A stretch of DNA of 64,000 nt from Hymenobacter sp. YIM 151858-1 (GCF_025979705.1 NZ_CP110136.1:1612001-1676000); one strand, 5' to 3'. Positions 44,797-54,588 are shown, counted from the first letter of the stretch. Notes: generated by a model not told the origin, from the letters alone. Translations and numbers: made by a program.

Positions 44797-46332
44797 ATGT
44801 CGCACATTACCCTCAACCCCGCCCCCGAACTTTCCCCCGCCGGTCTCGATCGTCCGCAGCCTACGCCCATTACCGTAGCCCCCGGCGACGGCATCGGGCC
44901 CGAAATCATGACGCAGGTGCTTCGCATCCTGAAGGCAGCGGGCGCCTCGCTGGCACCGCAGTTTATCGAGGTTGGGGAGCAGCTGTACCGGGCCGGCCAC
45001 ACCTCGGGCATCGCCCCCGACGCCTGGGACTCGCTGCACCACACGCGCGTACTGCTGAAAGGCCCCATCACCACGCCGCAGGGCGGCGGCTACAAGTCGC
45101 TGAACGTAACGCTGCGCAAAACCCTGGGCCTGTACGCCAACGTGCGCCCGTGCCGCTCGCTGGCCCCGGCCGTTAGCTCGCTGCACCCGCAGCTGGATGT
45201 GGTAATTATCCGCGAAAACGAAGAGGATCTGTACGCCGGCATCGAGCACCAGCACACGCCCGACGTGGTGCAGTGCCTGAAGCTGATTACCCGCTCGGGC
45301 TGCGAGCGGATTGTGCGCTACGCCTTTGAATACGCCCGCAGCCACGGCCGCCGCAAGGTTACCTGCATGACGAAGGACAACATCATGAAGCTGACCGACG
45401 GGCTGTTTCACCGGGTGTTCGACGAAATCGGCCGCGAGTACCCCGACATTCAGCAGGAGCACCAGATCATCGACATCGGCACGGCCCGCCTGGCCACGCA
45501 GCCCGAGCGCTACGATGTGGTGGTGACGCTGAACCTGTACGGCGACATTATTTCGGACGTGGTGGCGGAGCTGACGGGCTCGGTGGGCCTGGCCGGCTCG
45601 GCCAACATCGGCCGCGACTGCGCCATGTTCGAGGCCATTCACGGCTCGGCGCCCGACATTGCCGGCCAGGGCCTGGCCAACCCCTCGGGCCTGCTGCAGG
45701 CCGCCGTGCTGATGCTGCAGCACCTAGGGCAAACCCAAGCCGCCGCCCGCGTGCAAAACGCCTGGCTGTGCACCCTCGAAGACGGCCTGCACACGGCCGA
45801 CATTTACCGCCCGGGCCATAGCCGCGAGCAGGTGAGCACCAAGGGGTTTGCCGATGCGGTGGTGGCCCGCCTAGGTCAGGAGCCCTCCAACTTCCAGGCC
45901 CAGCCCAAAGGCAATGCCCCGAGCGCGGTGCGTGTTGCCACCACACCGGTGGCGCCGCCCCAGCCCCAGGCCCAACCCGAGCAGCAGCTGGTGGGCGTCG
46001 ATGTCTTCTTGCGCTGGCAGAACGGCACGCCCACCAACCTGGGCGAGCAGCTAACGGCGCTGGGCGGCGAGCGGCTGAAGCTGAAGCTGATAACCAACCG
46101 CGGCGTGAAGGTGTACCCCGAGGGCCAGCCCGAAACCTACTGCACCGACCACTGGCGCTGCCGCTTTGTGGCGCACGGCTCGGCGCCCGAAATCGGCTAC
46201 AGCCCCGTGCCTTTCATCGATGTGCTGGCCTTGCAGCACCGCCTGACCGATGCGGGCCTGGAAATCGTAAAAACCGAAAACCTCTACCTGTTCGACGGCG
46301 TACGGGGCTTCTCGCTGGGGCAGGGCGAGTAG
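44797..46332 (+). CDS. icd: Isocitrate dehydrogenase, NADP-dependent (Thermus/Rickettsia type)
   Basis: 511 aa, oxidative decarboxylation of isocitrate in the TCA cycle. ITVAPGDGIGPEIMTQVL, the substrate loop KSLNVTLRKTLGLYANVRPC, VVIIRENEEDLYAGIEH, and the metal site LNLYGDIISDVVAELTGSVG. IHGSAPDIAGQGLANPS is the nucleotide loop. Beyond ~375 a linker (VAPPQPQAQP) leads to a second domain (~400-511) as in Thermus-type IDH of about 500 aa, so the length is normal for this branch. ATG at 44797. Confidence 0.93.
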   Translation: MSHITLNPAPELSPAGLDRPQPTPITVAPGDGIGPEIMTQVLRILKAAGASLAPQFIEVGEQLYRAGHTSGIAPDAWDSLHHTRVLLKGPITTPQGGGYKSLNVTLRKTLGLYANVRPCRSLAPAVSSLHPQLDVVIIRENEEDLYAGIEHQHTPDVVQCLKLITRSGCERIVRYAFEYARSHGRRKVTCMTKDNIMKLTDGLFHRVFDEIGREYPDIQQEHQIIDIGTARLATQPERYDVVVTLNLYGDIISDVVAELTGSVGLAGSANIGRDCAMFEAIHGSAPDIAGQGLANPSGLLQAAVLMLQHLGQTQAAARVQNAWLCTLEDGLHTADIYRPGHSREQVSTKGFADAVVARLGQEPSNFQAQPKGNAPSAVRVATTPVAPPQPQAQPEQQLVGVDVFLRWQNGTPTNLGEQLTALGGERLKLKLITNRGVKVYPEGQPETYCTDHWRCRFVAHGSAPEIGYSPVPFIDVLALQHRLTDAGLEIVKTENLYLFDGVRGFSLGQGE

Positions 46333-46353
46333 CAAGCCGGGTTTAACTAAAAT

Positions 46354-46379
46354 TTAAGCTCAACTTAATTCCAGCTTAA
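46354..46379. promoter_or_regulatory. Inverted repeat upstream of TetR gene
   Basis: TTAAGCT, 12-bp spacer, AGCTTAA, within AT-rich sequence between icd and the TetR gene. Could be an operator or a weak terminator for icd. Confidence 0.3.
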
Positions 46380-46538
46380 GCTCGCGTGGCGCCCTTTGCA
46401 GGCGACAATGGAGAAGAGCGGCTGGTAGGCTTGCACCTTGGTTTGCCCAAGCTACAAGGTCTTGCACACGTCATTTTGCTACCGGTTGGGCCGGCGCCGG
46501 TTTGGGCGCCGGCTCCCCTTCATTGCCTCACCCCGCTT

Positions 46539-47219
46539 ATGTTCACCACCCTCCGACCCGAATTAAACGAGAAGCTGTTTCTGCGCGACCCGCAGGAAAC
46601 CGACCTAGGGCGCAAGATTATCCAGGTAAGCGTTCAGCTGATTGATGAGCTGGGCTTCGAGCAGTTCACCTTCAAAAAGCTGGCGCAGCAAATCGGCTCC
46701 ACCGAGGCGTCGTTGTACCGCTACTTCGAAAACAAGCACCGCCTGCTGGTGTACCTGGTTTCGTGGCATTGGGCGTGGCTGCGCTTCCAGATTCGGTTTC
46801 ATACCCACAACGTGGCCGATGCCGAAGGGCGCCTGCGCCTGATCCTTAGCATCATCACGCGGGCCCACCGCGACCACGCCGCCACCACCGACCTCGACGA
46901 GGCGGCCCTCTACCGCATCGTGGTGACGGAGGCCTCCAAAACCTACCTCACCAAGGAGGTTGACGAGGTGAACCGCGACGGCTTTTACCGCGAATACAAG
47001 CGCCTGGCGGCCGATATAGTGGCGGTGGTGCAGGAAATCAACCCGGCGTACCCCTTCCCCAACTCCCTCGTCAGCACCCTGATCGAGTCGGCGCGCAAGC
47101 AGCTGTTCTTTGCCCAGCACCTGCCTTCGCTCAGCGATGCTTCCGACGCCAACAAGGCCGAAACGCAGATTCTGTTCTTCCTCGAAAACCTCGCCTTTTC
47201 GGCACTTCGCCAACAATAA
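46539..47219 (+). CDS. TetR/AcrR-family transcriptional regulator
   Basis: 226 aa. N-terminal helix-turn-helix: IDELGFEQFTFKKLAQQIGS followed by TEASLYRYFENKHRLLVYLV, with the YRYF(E/D)NK signature near residue 65. The ligand domain (~75-226) is alpha-helical. Lies 130 bp upstream of the ABC exporter genes and most likely controls them or itself; no operator is certain. ATG at 46539; longer frame rejected. Confidence 0.88.
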   Translation: MFTTLRPELNEKLFLRDPQETDLGRKIIQVSVQLIDELGFEQFTFKKLAQQIGSTEASLYRYFENKHRLLVYLVSWHWAWLRFQIRFHTHNVADAEGRLRLILSIITRAHRDHAATTDLDEAALYRIVVTEASKTYLTKEVDEVNRDGFYREYKRLAADIVAVVQEINPAYPFPNSLVSTLIESARKQLFFAQHLPSLSDASDANKAETQILFFLENLAFSALRQQ

Positions 47220-47349
47220 GCCCCTTACCACGCTTTGGGTATGGGCTGTTTCTGATGCCGCCCCCTCCGGACTGCGTTGCCGCGCAGTGCTCTCCACCTA
47301 GCCTCATCAACCACTTGCCGGCCCTTGCTGGCAATTCGCCTCTTACCAC

Positions 47350-49086
47350 ATGGCCGATTCGCAGCCTCACGCCTCGCTCACGCCGGGCCAACGCTTGTGG
47401 CGCCTGTTGGGCGCCGAGCGCCGCGACATCACGTATTTGTATGTGTACGCCGGCTTGGCCGGTGTCATCAACCTCTCGCTGCCGTTGGGCGTGCAAAGCG
47501 TCGTCAACTTCGTATCGAGCGGCGCCGTGAGCACCTCCCTTATCGTGCTCATTCTGTTTATCGTGCTGGGCACGCTCGTGGTGGGCGGCTTGCAGGTGAT
47601 GCAAACCTACCTCGTGGAGTTTGTGCAGCAGCGGCTGTTTGCCCGCGTGGCCTTCGACTTTGCCGTGCGCCTGCCCCGCGTGCGCACCGAGGCCCTTGGT
47701 GGCCAGTACCTGCCCGAGCTTATGAACCGCCTGCTCGACGCGCCTACCCTGCAAAAGGGGCTGGCTACGCTGCTGCTCGAGTTTACGGCGGCCGGCCTCC
47801 AGATTTTGTTTGGGCTGGTGCTGCTCTCGTTTTACCACCCCATTTTCATTGCCTTTGGCTTGCTGCTGATTGGCTTGCTGGCCATTTTGCTGCGGGCCAC
47901 CGGCCCCAAAGGCCTGAGCACCAGCCTTACCGAATCGAAGTACAAGTACCGCGTGGTGGCCTGGCTCGAAGACGTGGCCCGCACGGTGCACACCTTTCGG
48001 CTGGCGCCGCGCCGCCCGCTCGTTATCGGCCGCACCGACGACCTCGTGAGCGGCTACCTCTCGGCCCGCCGCGGCCACTTTAAAGTGCTGCTCACGCAGT
48101 ATTTCGGCTTTGTGGCGTTCAAGGGCCTGATTACGGCCGCCCTGCTCATCATCGGTTCGTGGCTGCTCATCAACAAGCAGATCAACATCGGGCAGTTCGT
48201 AGCGGCCGAAATCGTAATCATTCTTACCATCAACGCCGTCGAAAAGGTGCTCATCAAGCTCGATGTGCTCTACGACGCGCTTACCTCGCTCGACAAGATC
48301 GGCCACGTGCTCGATCTGCCGCTGGTGCCCGACCAAACCGGCGCCGGCCTAGAGCTCAACGCCACCGGCCAGGGCCTGAGCGTAGAGCTGCGCGATGTGC
48401 ACTACCAGTACCCCGAAAGCCGCAGCCCCGTGCTCGAGGGTATCTCGTTGCAGCTGATGCCCGGCGAGCACCTAGGCCTGGCTGGTTTCGATGGCTCGGG
48501 CAAAACCACGCTGCTGCGCGTGCTGGCCGGCCTGCTGCACGACTACACCGGGGTGGTGGCCTACGACAGCATTGCGCTGCGCGATTTGTCGCCGGCGGCA
48601 CTGGCCACGGCCATGGGCGAGAATATTTCGCACCAGCACCTGTTCTCGGGCACGGTGCTCGAAAACATCACCCTCGATCAGCCCAACATCAGCCCCGCCG
48701 ACGTAACGTGGGCCCTGGAGCTGGTGGGCCTGCGCGACTACTTTTTTGCCCGCCCCGACGGCCTGGCCACCACCCTGGGTGCCGGCGTGCCCGTAGCCGA
48801 CTATGTGCGCCAAAAGCTGCTGCTGGCCCGCGCCCTGGTGCGGCGCCCGCGCCTGCTGCTGCTCGATCAGTTTTTGCCCAACGTGGAGCCCGCCGAGCGC
48901 CTGCGCGTAATGCAGCGCCTTGTGTCCAAAGAGCACCCCTGGACGCTCGTGGTGGCCTCCAACGATCCGCACCTGCTGTCGCTGTGCCCGCGCACGGCCC
49001 TGATGCGCGACGGCCGCCTGGTGGTGGACGGGCCCTACGCCCAAGCCGCCCAGGAGCCCGAGCTGCGCGCCTTGCTGGCCCAATAA
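47350..49086 (+). CDS. ABC transporter, fused membrane/ATPase domains, degenerate ATPase
   Basis: 578 aa with six helices (~30-300) and a nucleotide-binding domain (~345-578), the type-1 exporter layout used with HlyD and TolC. Walker A is present (LAGFDGSGKTTLLRVLAG, ~378-387). The signature LSGGQ is replaced by VADYV (~482-486), the Walker B glutamate by Gln (LLLLDQFLPNVE, ~503-513), the D-loop is NVE and the H-loop His is Asn (VVASNDP). ATP binding is likely; fast hydrolysis by the homodimer is doubtful. HlyD and TolC genes follow directly. ATG at 47350. Confidence 0.87.
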   Translation: MADSQPHASLTPGQRLWRLLGAERRDITYLYVYAGLAGVINLSLPLGVQSVVNFVSSGAVSTSLIVLILFIVLGTLVVGGLQVMQTYLVEFVQQRLFARVAFDFAVRLPRVRTEALGGQYLPELMNRLLDAPTLQKGLATLLLEFTAAGLQILFGLVLLSFYHPIFIAFGLLLIGLLAILLRATGPKGLSTSLTESKYKYRVVAWLEDVARTVHTFRLAPRRPLVIGRTDDLVSGYLSARRGHFKVLLTQYFGFVAFKGLITAALLIIGSWLLINKQINIGQFVAAEIVIILTINAVEKVLIKLDVLYDALTSLDKIGHVLDLPLVPDQTGAGLELNATGQGLSVELRDVHYQYPESRSPVLEGISLQLMPGEHLGLAGFDGSGKTTLLRVLAGLLHDYTGVVAYDSIALRDLSPAALATAMGENISHQHLFSGTVLENITLDQPNISPADVTWALELVGLRDYFFARPDGLATTLGAGVPVADYVRQKLLLARALVRRPRLLLLDQFLPNVEPAERLRVMQRLVSKEHPWTLVVASNDPHLLSLCPRTALMRDGRLVVDGPYAQAAQEPELRALLAQ

Positions 49087-49194
49087 ATTTTAACCTTCCG
49101 GAGCACCCGCGTCAACCAACTTCGCCGCAATTGCTGTTTTCGCCAAAGCAAGTATTGCCTTGCCCCCGCTCCCGTTCATACTGCCTTCAAATCC

Positions 49195-50598
49195 ATGCCA
49201 TTCGCTGAGCATCCAAGTCCTGAAACCCACCCCTCGGCCGGCGTATTCCGCTCGTTCGAGTTGGTGCAAACGCCCACGGCCGGCCGCACCCTGGCTCGCT
49301 GGTGCACCGGGCTGAGCCTGGGAATCCTGCTGGCCGGTTTTCTGCCCTGGACGCAGAACATCCGCTCGGGCGGCACGCTTACCACCCTGCGCCCCCAAGA
49401 CCGCCCCCAAACCGTACCCAGCACCATTGCCGGCCGTATTGAGCGGTGGCGCGTACGCGAGGGCCAGCTAGTGAAGCGCGGCGACACGCTCGTGGAAATC
49501 GCCGAAATCAAGGACAAGTACTTCGACCCGCAACTGCTGGCCCGCACCCGCGAGCAGCTGGCGGCCAAAGAGGCCTCGCTGCGCGAAAACGTAGCCAAAG
49601 GCGAAGCCCTCGAAGACCAACAGGCCGCCCTGCGCGCCGGCCTGCAGGTAAGCCTGAACAAGGCCCGCAACAAAGTTGAGCAAACCCGCCTGAAGCTGAA
49701 CAGCGACCAGGCCGAGCTACAAGCCGCCAACAACGACTTTGCCATTGCCCAGCAGCAGCTGCAGCGCCAGGAGGCTTTGTACCGCCAGGGTCTGAAGTCG
49801 CTGACCGAGCTGGAGCAGCGCCGCCTGAAGTTCCAGGAATCGACGGCCAAGCGCCAGGCCGTGGAAAACAAGGTGGCTGCCACCCGCCAGGAGCTTACCA
49901 ACGCCGAGCTGGAGCTGAACTCGCTGCAGGCCGAGTACCAGGACAAGCTGGCCAAGTCCGAATCGGACCGCCGCAGCACGCTGGCCTACCAGTTCGACAC
50001 CGAGGGGCAGATTTCCAAAATGCGCAACGAGTACGCCAACCTCAGCATCCGCTCGGGCTTTTACCGCATTACGGCCCCGCAGGATGGCTATGTGGTACGT
50101 GCCCTGAAGGCCGGTTTGGGCGAGGTGATTAAGGAAGGCGAGCCGATTGTAACGGTGATGCCCGACAAGCCCTTGCTGGCCGCCGAGCTGTACGTGCAGC
50201 CCATGGATATTCCGCTGCTCTCGGTGGGCCGCAAGGTGCGCCTGCAGTTCGATGGCTGGCCCGCGCTGGTGTTTTCGGGGTGGCCGGGCACCAGCTTTGG
50301 TACCTTCGGCGGCGTGGTAGCCGTAATCGACAACCTCGACTCGGAGGGCCGCTACCGCATTCTGGTAACCCCCGACCCCGACGACGAGCCCTGGCCCAAG
50401 CCCTTGCGCGTGGGCTCGGGCGTGTACGGCTGGGCCCTGCTCGATGATGTACCCATTTGGTACGAGCTGTGGCGGCAGCTCAACGGCTTCCCGCCCAACT
50501 TTGTGGGCTACGGCGGCGCTACCGATGCCAAAGCCGACAAAGCCAAAGCTTCCAAAGACAAAACGGCCAGCAGCGCCTCCGACGAAACCGAGCTATGA
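49195..50598 (+). CDS. HlyD-family membrane fusion protein
   Basis: 467 aa. One N-terminal membrane helix (~33-50, LSLGILLAGFLPWT), a lipoyl-like half motif (TIAGRIERWRVREGQLVKRG), a long coiled coil (~110-280, many Glu/Gln/Leu/Lys), the second lipoyl half (YRITAPQDGYVVRALKAGLG) and a beta-barrel region. The C-terminal Lys/Ala tail is low complexity. Bridges the ABC protein and TolC. Overlaps the TolC start by 4 bp. Confidence 0.92.
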   Translation: MPFAEHPSPETHPSAGVFRSFELVQTPTAGRTLARWCTGLSLGILLAGFLPWTQNIRSGGTLTTLRPQDRPQTVPSTIAGRIERWRVREGQLVKRGDTLVEIAEIKDKYFDPQLLARTREQLAAKEASLRENVAKGEALEDQQAALRAGLQVSLNKARNKVEQTRLKLNSDQAELQAANNDFAIAQQQLQRQEALYRQGLKSLTELEQRRLKFQESTAKRQAVENKVAATRQELTNAELELNSLQAEYQDKLAKSESDRRSTLAYQFDTEGQISKMRNEYANLSIRSGFYRITAPQDGYVVRALKAGLGEVIKEGEPIVTVMPDKPLLAAELYVQPMDIPLLSVGRKVRLQFDGWPALVFSGWPGTSFGTFGGVVAVIDNLDSEGRYRILVTPDPDDEPWPKPLRVGSGVYGWALLDDVPIWYELWRQLNGFPPNFVGYGGATDAKADKAKASKDKTASSASDETEL

Positions 50599-52094
50599 TA
50601 CCCAAGCGCCGTTTTTGGCTGACCACCCTGCTAGGCGCTGCGCTGCTCGGAACCACCGCCCTGGCCCTGCCCACCCCGGCAGCGGCCCAGGCCCCTACCG
50701 CACCTAGGGCCGCCGCGCAGCCCGCCGATACCAGCACCGTGTTTACCCTAGGTGATTTGCTTACGCTGGTGGGCGAGCAGCACCCCGTAGCCCGCCAGGC
50801 CGGCCTGCTGCCCGAGCGCGCCCGCCAGGAGGTGCGCCAGGCCCGGGGCATGTTCGACCCCGCCGCCAGCAGCAAGTTTTACCGCAAGGAGTTCGGCGGC
50901 AAGGATTACTGGAACCTCTGGGACAACACCCTGCGCCTGCCCACTTGGTTTGGCCCCGATGTACGCCTCGGTTACGAGCGCAACGTGGGCCCGCGCATCA
51001 GCCAGCAAGAGGCCACCCCCCTCGAAGGCCTCAGCTACGTGGGCTTGTCGTTGCCCATTGGGCAGGGCCTGCTGATTGACGAGCGCCGCGCTGCCGTGCG
51101 CCAGGCCCAGGCCATGGTAAACCTGGCCGAGGCCGAGCGCATCGGCGCCCTCAACAAGCTGCTGCTCTCGGCCGTGAAGGAGTACTGGGACTGGACCTTG
51201 GCCTACGAGCGCCGCCGCCTGCTGCAAACCAACCTGCAGCTGGCCGAGGTGCGTTACAACGCCGTGCGCGAGCGGGTGCGCCTAGGTGATTTGGCCGCCA
51301 TCGACTCGGTGGAGGCGCTTACCGAGCTGCAAAACCGCCGGGCCCAATTGGTGCAAGTCGAAGTAGAGTGGCAAAACGCCACGCTGGTGCTCAGCAACTT
51401 TTTGTGGGATGCCCAGCAGCGCCCGCGCGAGCTGCCGCCTACCGTGCGCCCCCAGCCGCTGCCGCCCGCCCAGGCCTGGGCCGCGCCGCCCGCCGTGCCC
51501 CTCGAAACCCTGGTGGAACAGGCCCGCCAGCAACACCCCGAGCTGCTGAAAGCCCGCGCCAAGCTGGGCCAGCTGGAGGTGGAGCGCCGCCTGGCCCAAA
51601 ACAAGCTGCTGCCCAAGCTCTCCGTGGATTACAACCTGCTGATGACCGGCCGGCCCTACAACCCCGAAATGGGCTACGGTCCGGCACCCGTATTCAACAA
51701 CAACTACAAGCTGGGCGTAAGCTTTGCCTACCCGCTGCTGCTGCGCCAGGAGCGCAGCAAGCTGCAAATCACCCAGCTAAAGATCCGCGACACCAACTTG
51801 GGCATCGAGCAAACCACCCGCGAAATTGCCACCGGCGTGCGCACCGTTGCCAACGACCAACGCGCCCTAAGCCAGCAGCTGCAGGTGCAGGAGCAGGTGG
51901 TAGCCAACGCCGAGCGCCTGCGCAACGGCGAGCAAATCCGCTTCGAAAACGGCGAGAGTTCGGTGTTCTTGCTCAACTCGCGCGAGGCTTCCCTCCTGTC
52001 GGCGCGCATTAAGCTGGCTGAGTTGCAAGCCAAGTACGCCCAAACGCTGGCAGGCCTGCGCTTCGCAGCAGGCTCTGCACCAATTGCGGAGTAA
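50595..52094 (+). CDS. TolC-family outer-membrane channel protein
   Basis: 499 aa. Signal peptide (LTTLLGAALLGTTALALPTPAAAQ), then two repeats of the helical TolC hairpin with long coiled coils (e.g. VRQAQAMVNLAEAERIGALN; LEVERRLAQNKLLPKLSVDY) and beta strands (YKLGVSFAYPLLL). Forms the trimeric exit channel of the ABC-HlyD system. ATG at 50595 overlaps the HlyD stop (ATGA). Followed by a 19-bp terminator. Confidence 0.92.
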   Translation: MIPKRRFWLTTLLGAALLGTTALALPTPAAAQAPTAPRAAAQPADTSTVFTLGDLLTLVGEQHPVARQAGLLPERARQEVRQARGMFDPAASSKFYRKEFGGKDYWNLWDNTLRLPTWFGPDVRLGYERNVGPRISQQEATPLEGLSYVGLSLPIGQGLLIDERRAAVRQAQAMVNLAEAERIGALNKLLLSAVKEYWDWTLAYERRRLLQTNLQLAEVRYNAVRERVRLGDLAAIDSVEALTELQNRRAQLVQVEVEWQNATLVLSNFLWDAQQRPRELPPTVRPQPLPPAQAWAAPPAVPLETLVEQARQQHPELLKARAKLGQLEVERRLAQNKLLPKLSVDYNLLMTGRPYNPEMGYGPAPVFNNNYKLGVSFAYPLLLRQERSKLQITQLKIRDTNLGIEQTTREIATGVRTVANDQRALSQQLQVQEQVVANAERLRNGEQIRFENGESSVFLLNSREASLLSARIKLAELQAKYAQTLAGLRFAAGSAPIAE

Positions 52095-52106
52095 CGAGCA
52101 TCTATT

Positions 52107-52153
52107 ACAACAGAAAAGCCCGGCAGCCATTAAATGCCGGGCTTTTCTGTTGT
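52107..52153. terminator. 19-bp perfect hairpin terminator after TolC gene
   Basis: Arms at 52107-52125 (ACAACAGAAAAGCCCGGCA) and 52135-52153, 9-nt loop, T-run inside the right arm. Marks the end of the exporter operon. Confidence 0.9.
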
Positions 52154-52428
52154 ACACTGTTCGAAAGCTAATTTGAAAAATACAAGTCTTTAATCACTTA
52201 GCACAATCGAATTCTAAGTAGATATTTTAAAGAGGGAAGAAATAACTACCATTTCGTTATGCGACTTTTCCGGGGCGAGTGAAAGCCTACAACACCCAAT
52301 ACTTACCCCCTTTAACCAATTCATGGAAAATCTCAAAAGATAACCGCCACCACAAGTTTCTGTTCGCTTAAGCGTTGTACAATCCGAGTTATATATTTCG
52401 TAAGTATGGGCTTAATTCAGCAGGTTTC
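52154..52428. other. AT-rich promoter region of the TlpA-like gene
   Basis: About 275 bp, much richer in A/T than the rest. TATATTTCG at 52391-52399 is a -7-like element 30 bp before the ATG. No gene seen. Confidence 0.45.
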
Positions 52429-53889
52429 ATGTGGTCACTACTCAACTTACTTGGTGTTTGGCTGACACTCCTTTTGCCATGTTCTGTTGGGCTAGCGCAG
52501 TCTGCCGCCCCAATTGTCACCGTGCTGTGTGACGGTGATGGGCGCGCGCAGCCGGTGCACCTCTACTATTCCGACCGCTTCAACGACTTGGTGCAGCCGC
52601 GCTTCGGCCTCGATTCGGCAACCATCCGTTGGCGGCCCATGCAGCTGCCCGCGCCGCACGCTCTGTGGTTGCAGCTCTCGGACGCACGCGGGCAGCAGTA
52701 CGGCCTGCTCGCCCAACCCGGCGACACCATTCTGATCCAAACCCACCCCGGCCAAGTCCCCTACTACACTTTTCGCGATCCGCGCCGCCGCCGCGGGCGC
52801 GAGGCCGAGCTGAACTTCTTCACCGGCCTGCACCAACGTGGCCTGGGCATGAACTGGCCGGATGCCATGGGCGTGCAGGCTGGCGCGCAGCGCGCCCGCC
52901 AAGCGGGACGTTTCTGTGGGGTGTTCGACCAGCGCTTGGCCGCACTGCACCGCCAACGCGACTCACTGGGGTTGTCCCCGGCGTTTGTCGCCTGGGCCAG
53001 CCACCAGATCCGCGCCCAGTACGTAGCGGCGCTGGTCGGCGGGTATTTGGCACCCCAGCCGCTGGCGGAACAGTACCCGCCCGCTTACCACGAGTTGGTG
53101 GCGGCCACCCCGTTTTTCAGCCGCGACGCGCTGGCCCTGAGTTCGCAGACGTACCGGGCCGCTGCCCTCGGTTACGTGCGCTACCACAGCCGGGCGGCGC
53201 GCGGCACGGCGGACGAGTTGCCCGTGCAGTACCGCACGGCCGCTGCTCTCTTGCAGGGCGCCACCCGGGACTACGTCTGGTTTGCCTTGCTCCGGGAGGC
53301 GTTAGGCCAGCGTTTGCCCGCGTTCGGGGACTTGCATGCGCAGTTTCGCCGCGATTGCACCACAGCGCCTTACGTGCGCTACCTGGACTCCTTGGCTGAG
53401 CGGGCAGCCACACGGCAGCTGCCGCCGGCGTTACTCGCCACTCCACTGCGCACCCCCACAGGCGAGGCGCTGACGTGGCAGCAGATGCTGGAGCGCCACC
53501 GCGGGCAGGTGCTCTACGTGGACCTGTGGGCCAGCTGGTGCGGGCCGTGCCTAGCCGAGATGCCGGCTTCCCAGCTTGTGCAGCAGCAGCTAACGGGCCG
53601 GCCGGTGCAATTCGTGTACCTGTCGGTAGACACCAATCCGGCCAAGTGGCAGAAGGCAATTGCCACCCACGCGTTGGCGCGCGCCGGGGCGCATCACTAT
53701 TTACTTGACGCGGCCTCGGCCTTGGCTAAGTATCTCAATGCGCCGCCCATTCCGCGTTACCTGATCCTCGACGCGCAGGGCGAGTTCGTCACGCTCGATG
53801 CCGCCCGCCCCAGCGACCCACGCCTGATGGCAGAGTTAGCTAGGTTGGCTACTGCGCGAGCGGAGCACAAACGGAAAGTCAACCCATAA
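52429..53889 (+). CDS. TlpA-like thioredoxin-domain protein, exported
   Basis: 486 aa from the ATG at 52429; the preceding TTG-initiated frame is upstream sequence. Signal peptide MWSLLNLLGVWLTLLLPCSV. Residues ~30-340 are an N-terminal domain of unknown role, with helical content. A thioredoxin/TlpA domain from ~350 has the active site YVDLWASWCGPCLAEMPAS and the cis-Pro loop NAPPIPRYLILD. Probably a periplasmic disulfide reductant. No CCTAGG site and a locally AT-rich leader set it apart from neighbours. Confidence 0.87.
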   Translation: MWSLLNLLGVWLTLLLPCSVGLAQSAAPIVTVLCDGDGRAQPVHLYYSDRFNDLVQPRFGLDSATIRWRPMQLPAPHALWLQLSDARGQQYGLLAQPGDTILIQTHPGQVPYYTFRDPRRRRGREAELNFFTGLHQRGLGMNWPDAMGVQAGAQRARQAGRFCGVFDQRLAALHRQRDSLGLSPAFVAWASHQIRAQYVAALVGGYLAPQPLAEQYPPAYHELVAATPFFSRDALALSSQTYRAAALGYVRYHSRAARGTADELPVQYRTAAALLQGATRDYVWFALLREALGQRLPAFGDLHAQFRRDCTTAPYVRYLDSLAERAATRQLPPALLATPLRTPTGEALTWQQMLERHRGQVLYVDLWASWCGPCLAEMPASQLVQQQLTGRPVQFVYLSVDTNPAKWQKAIATHALARAGAHHYLLDAASALAKYLNAPPIPRYLILDAQGEFVTLDAARPSDPRLMAELARLATARAEHKRKVNP

Positions 53890-53979
53890 AAATCTAACAC
53901 GAAAGCCCATGGTATCCAGTCTATAAGTAAACTTTATATTCAGTTGGTAAACATAAATGCCCTTATTATTGCCAGAACC

Positions 53980-54420
53980 TCAATCCGGCTGATACTGCTC
54001 CGGCAACGTGCGTTCGGGCGTTTGGTCATTCCAGGCAATGGAGCTTACCTGCCAGCGGCCGTCGGCGTGCACAAACTGAATGCTGTTGATGCCCACAATA
54101 TCAGGCTCCACGGAGCCGGGCGTGACACGTGCCTCGTAGGTGCTAAAGCGGTGGGCCACCTTGCCGAACACCTCGGTGGTGTGCTTTACTTCGGTTTCTT
54201 CGAAGGCCGTGAATTTTCCTGCGTTTAGGTTAGCCTCGATGCTGTTGATAAAAGCATCGAGCGTGAGCAGCTGAGGCTGCGTGCCGTTGGCATTTATCAG
54301 ATGAGCCTGGGGCAGAAAAATGCGGCGCATCAGGCGGAAATTGGGCCGCTTGCCGGGGCCAAAACTGATGCAGTCGTACAGATCTTGCACCACAGCGTTG
54401 AGTTCGGTGAGCAGCAGCAT
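53980..54420 (-). CDS. SnoaL/NTF2-like protein
   Basis: 146 aa, no signal peptide. NTF2-like pattern: an N-terminal helix (ELNAVVQDLYDCISFG), a central LLTLDAFINSIEANLNAGKF and beta strands at the end (FVHADGRWQVSSIAWNDQ). Cytoplasmic. A substrate cannot be named. ATG at 54420. It diverges from the dGTPase gene; the two promoters are in the 170-bp gap. Confidence 0.8.
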   Translation of the reverse strand: MLLLTELNAVVQDLYDCISFGPGKRPNFRLMRRIFLPQAHLINANGTQPQLLTLDAFINSIEANLNAGKFTAFEETEVKHTTEVFGKVAHRFSTYEARVTPGSVEPDIVGINSIQFVHADGRWQVSSIAWNDQTPERTLPEQYQPD

Positions 54421-54588
54421 AACCGGGCGGAGTTTAGCGGTGAAGCACAGGAAACAGCCGGGCCGAGCCAGGCTCAGCCAAGTACTGCGCTCCGTGTACG
54501 CACAACTGCCCGCCTAGGTGCTTTGTGCTTGCTTGCAGCCTTCTATCTTGGGGGCTGCATGAAGCTCGCCTCCTCTACTACCGCCTCC

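Noticed and set aside
45997-46332. C-terminal domain of isocitrate dehydrogenase as a novel fusion
   Set aside because: Thermus-type enzymes of about 500 aa have this extra domain, so it is normal.
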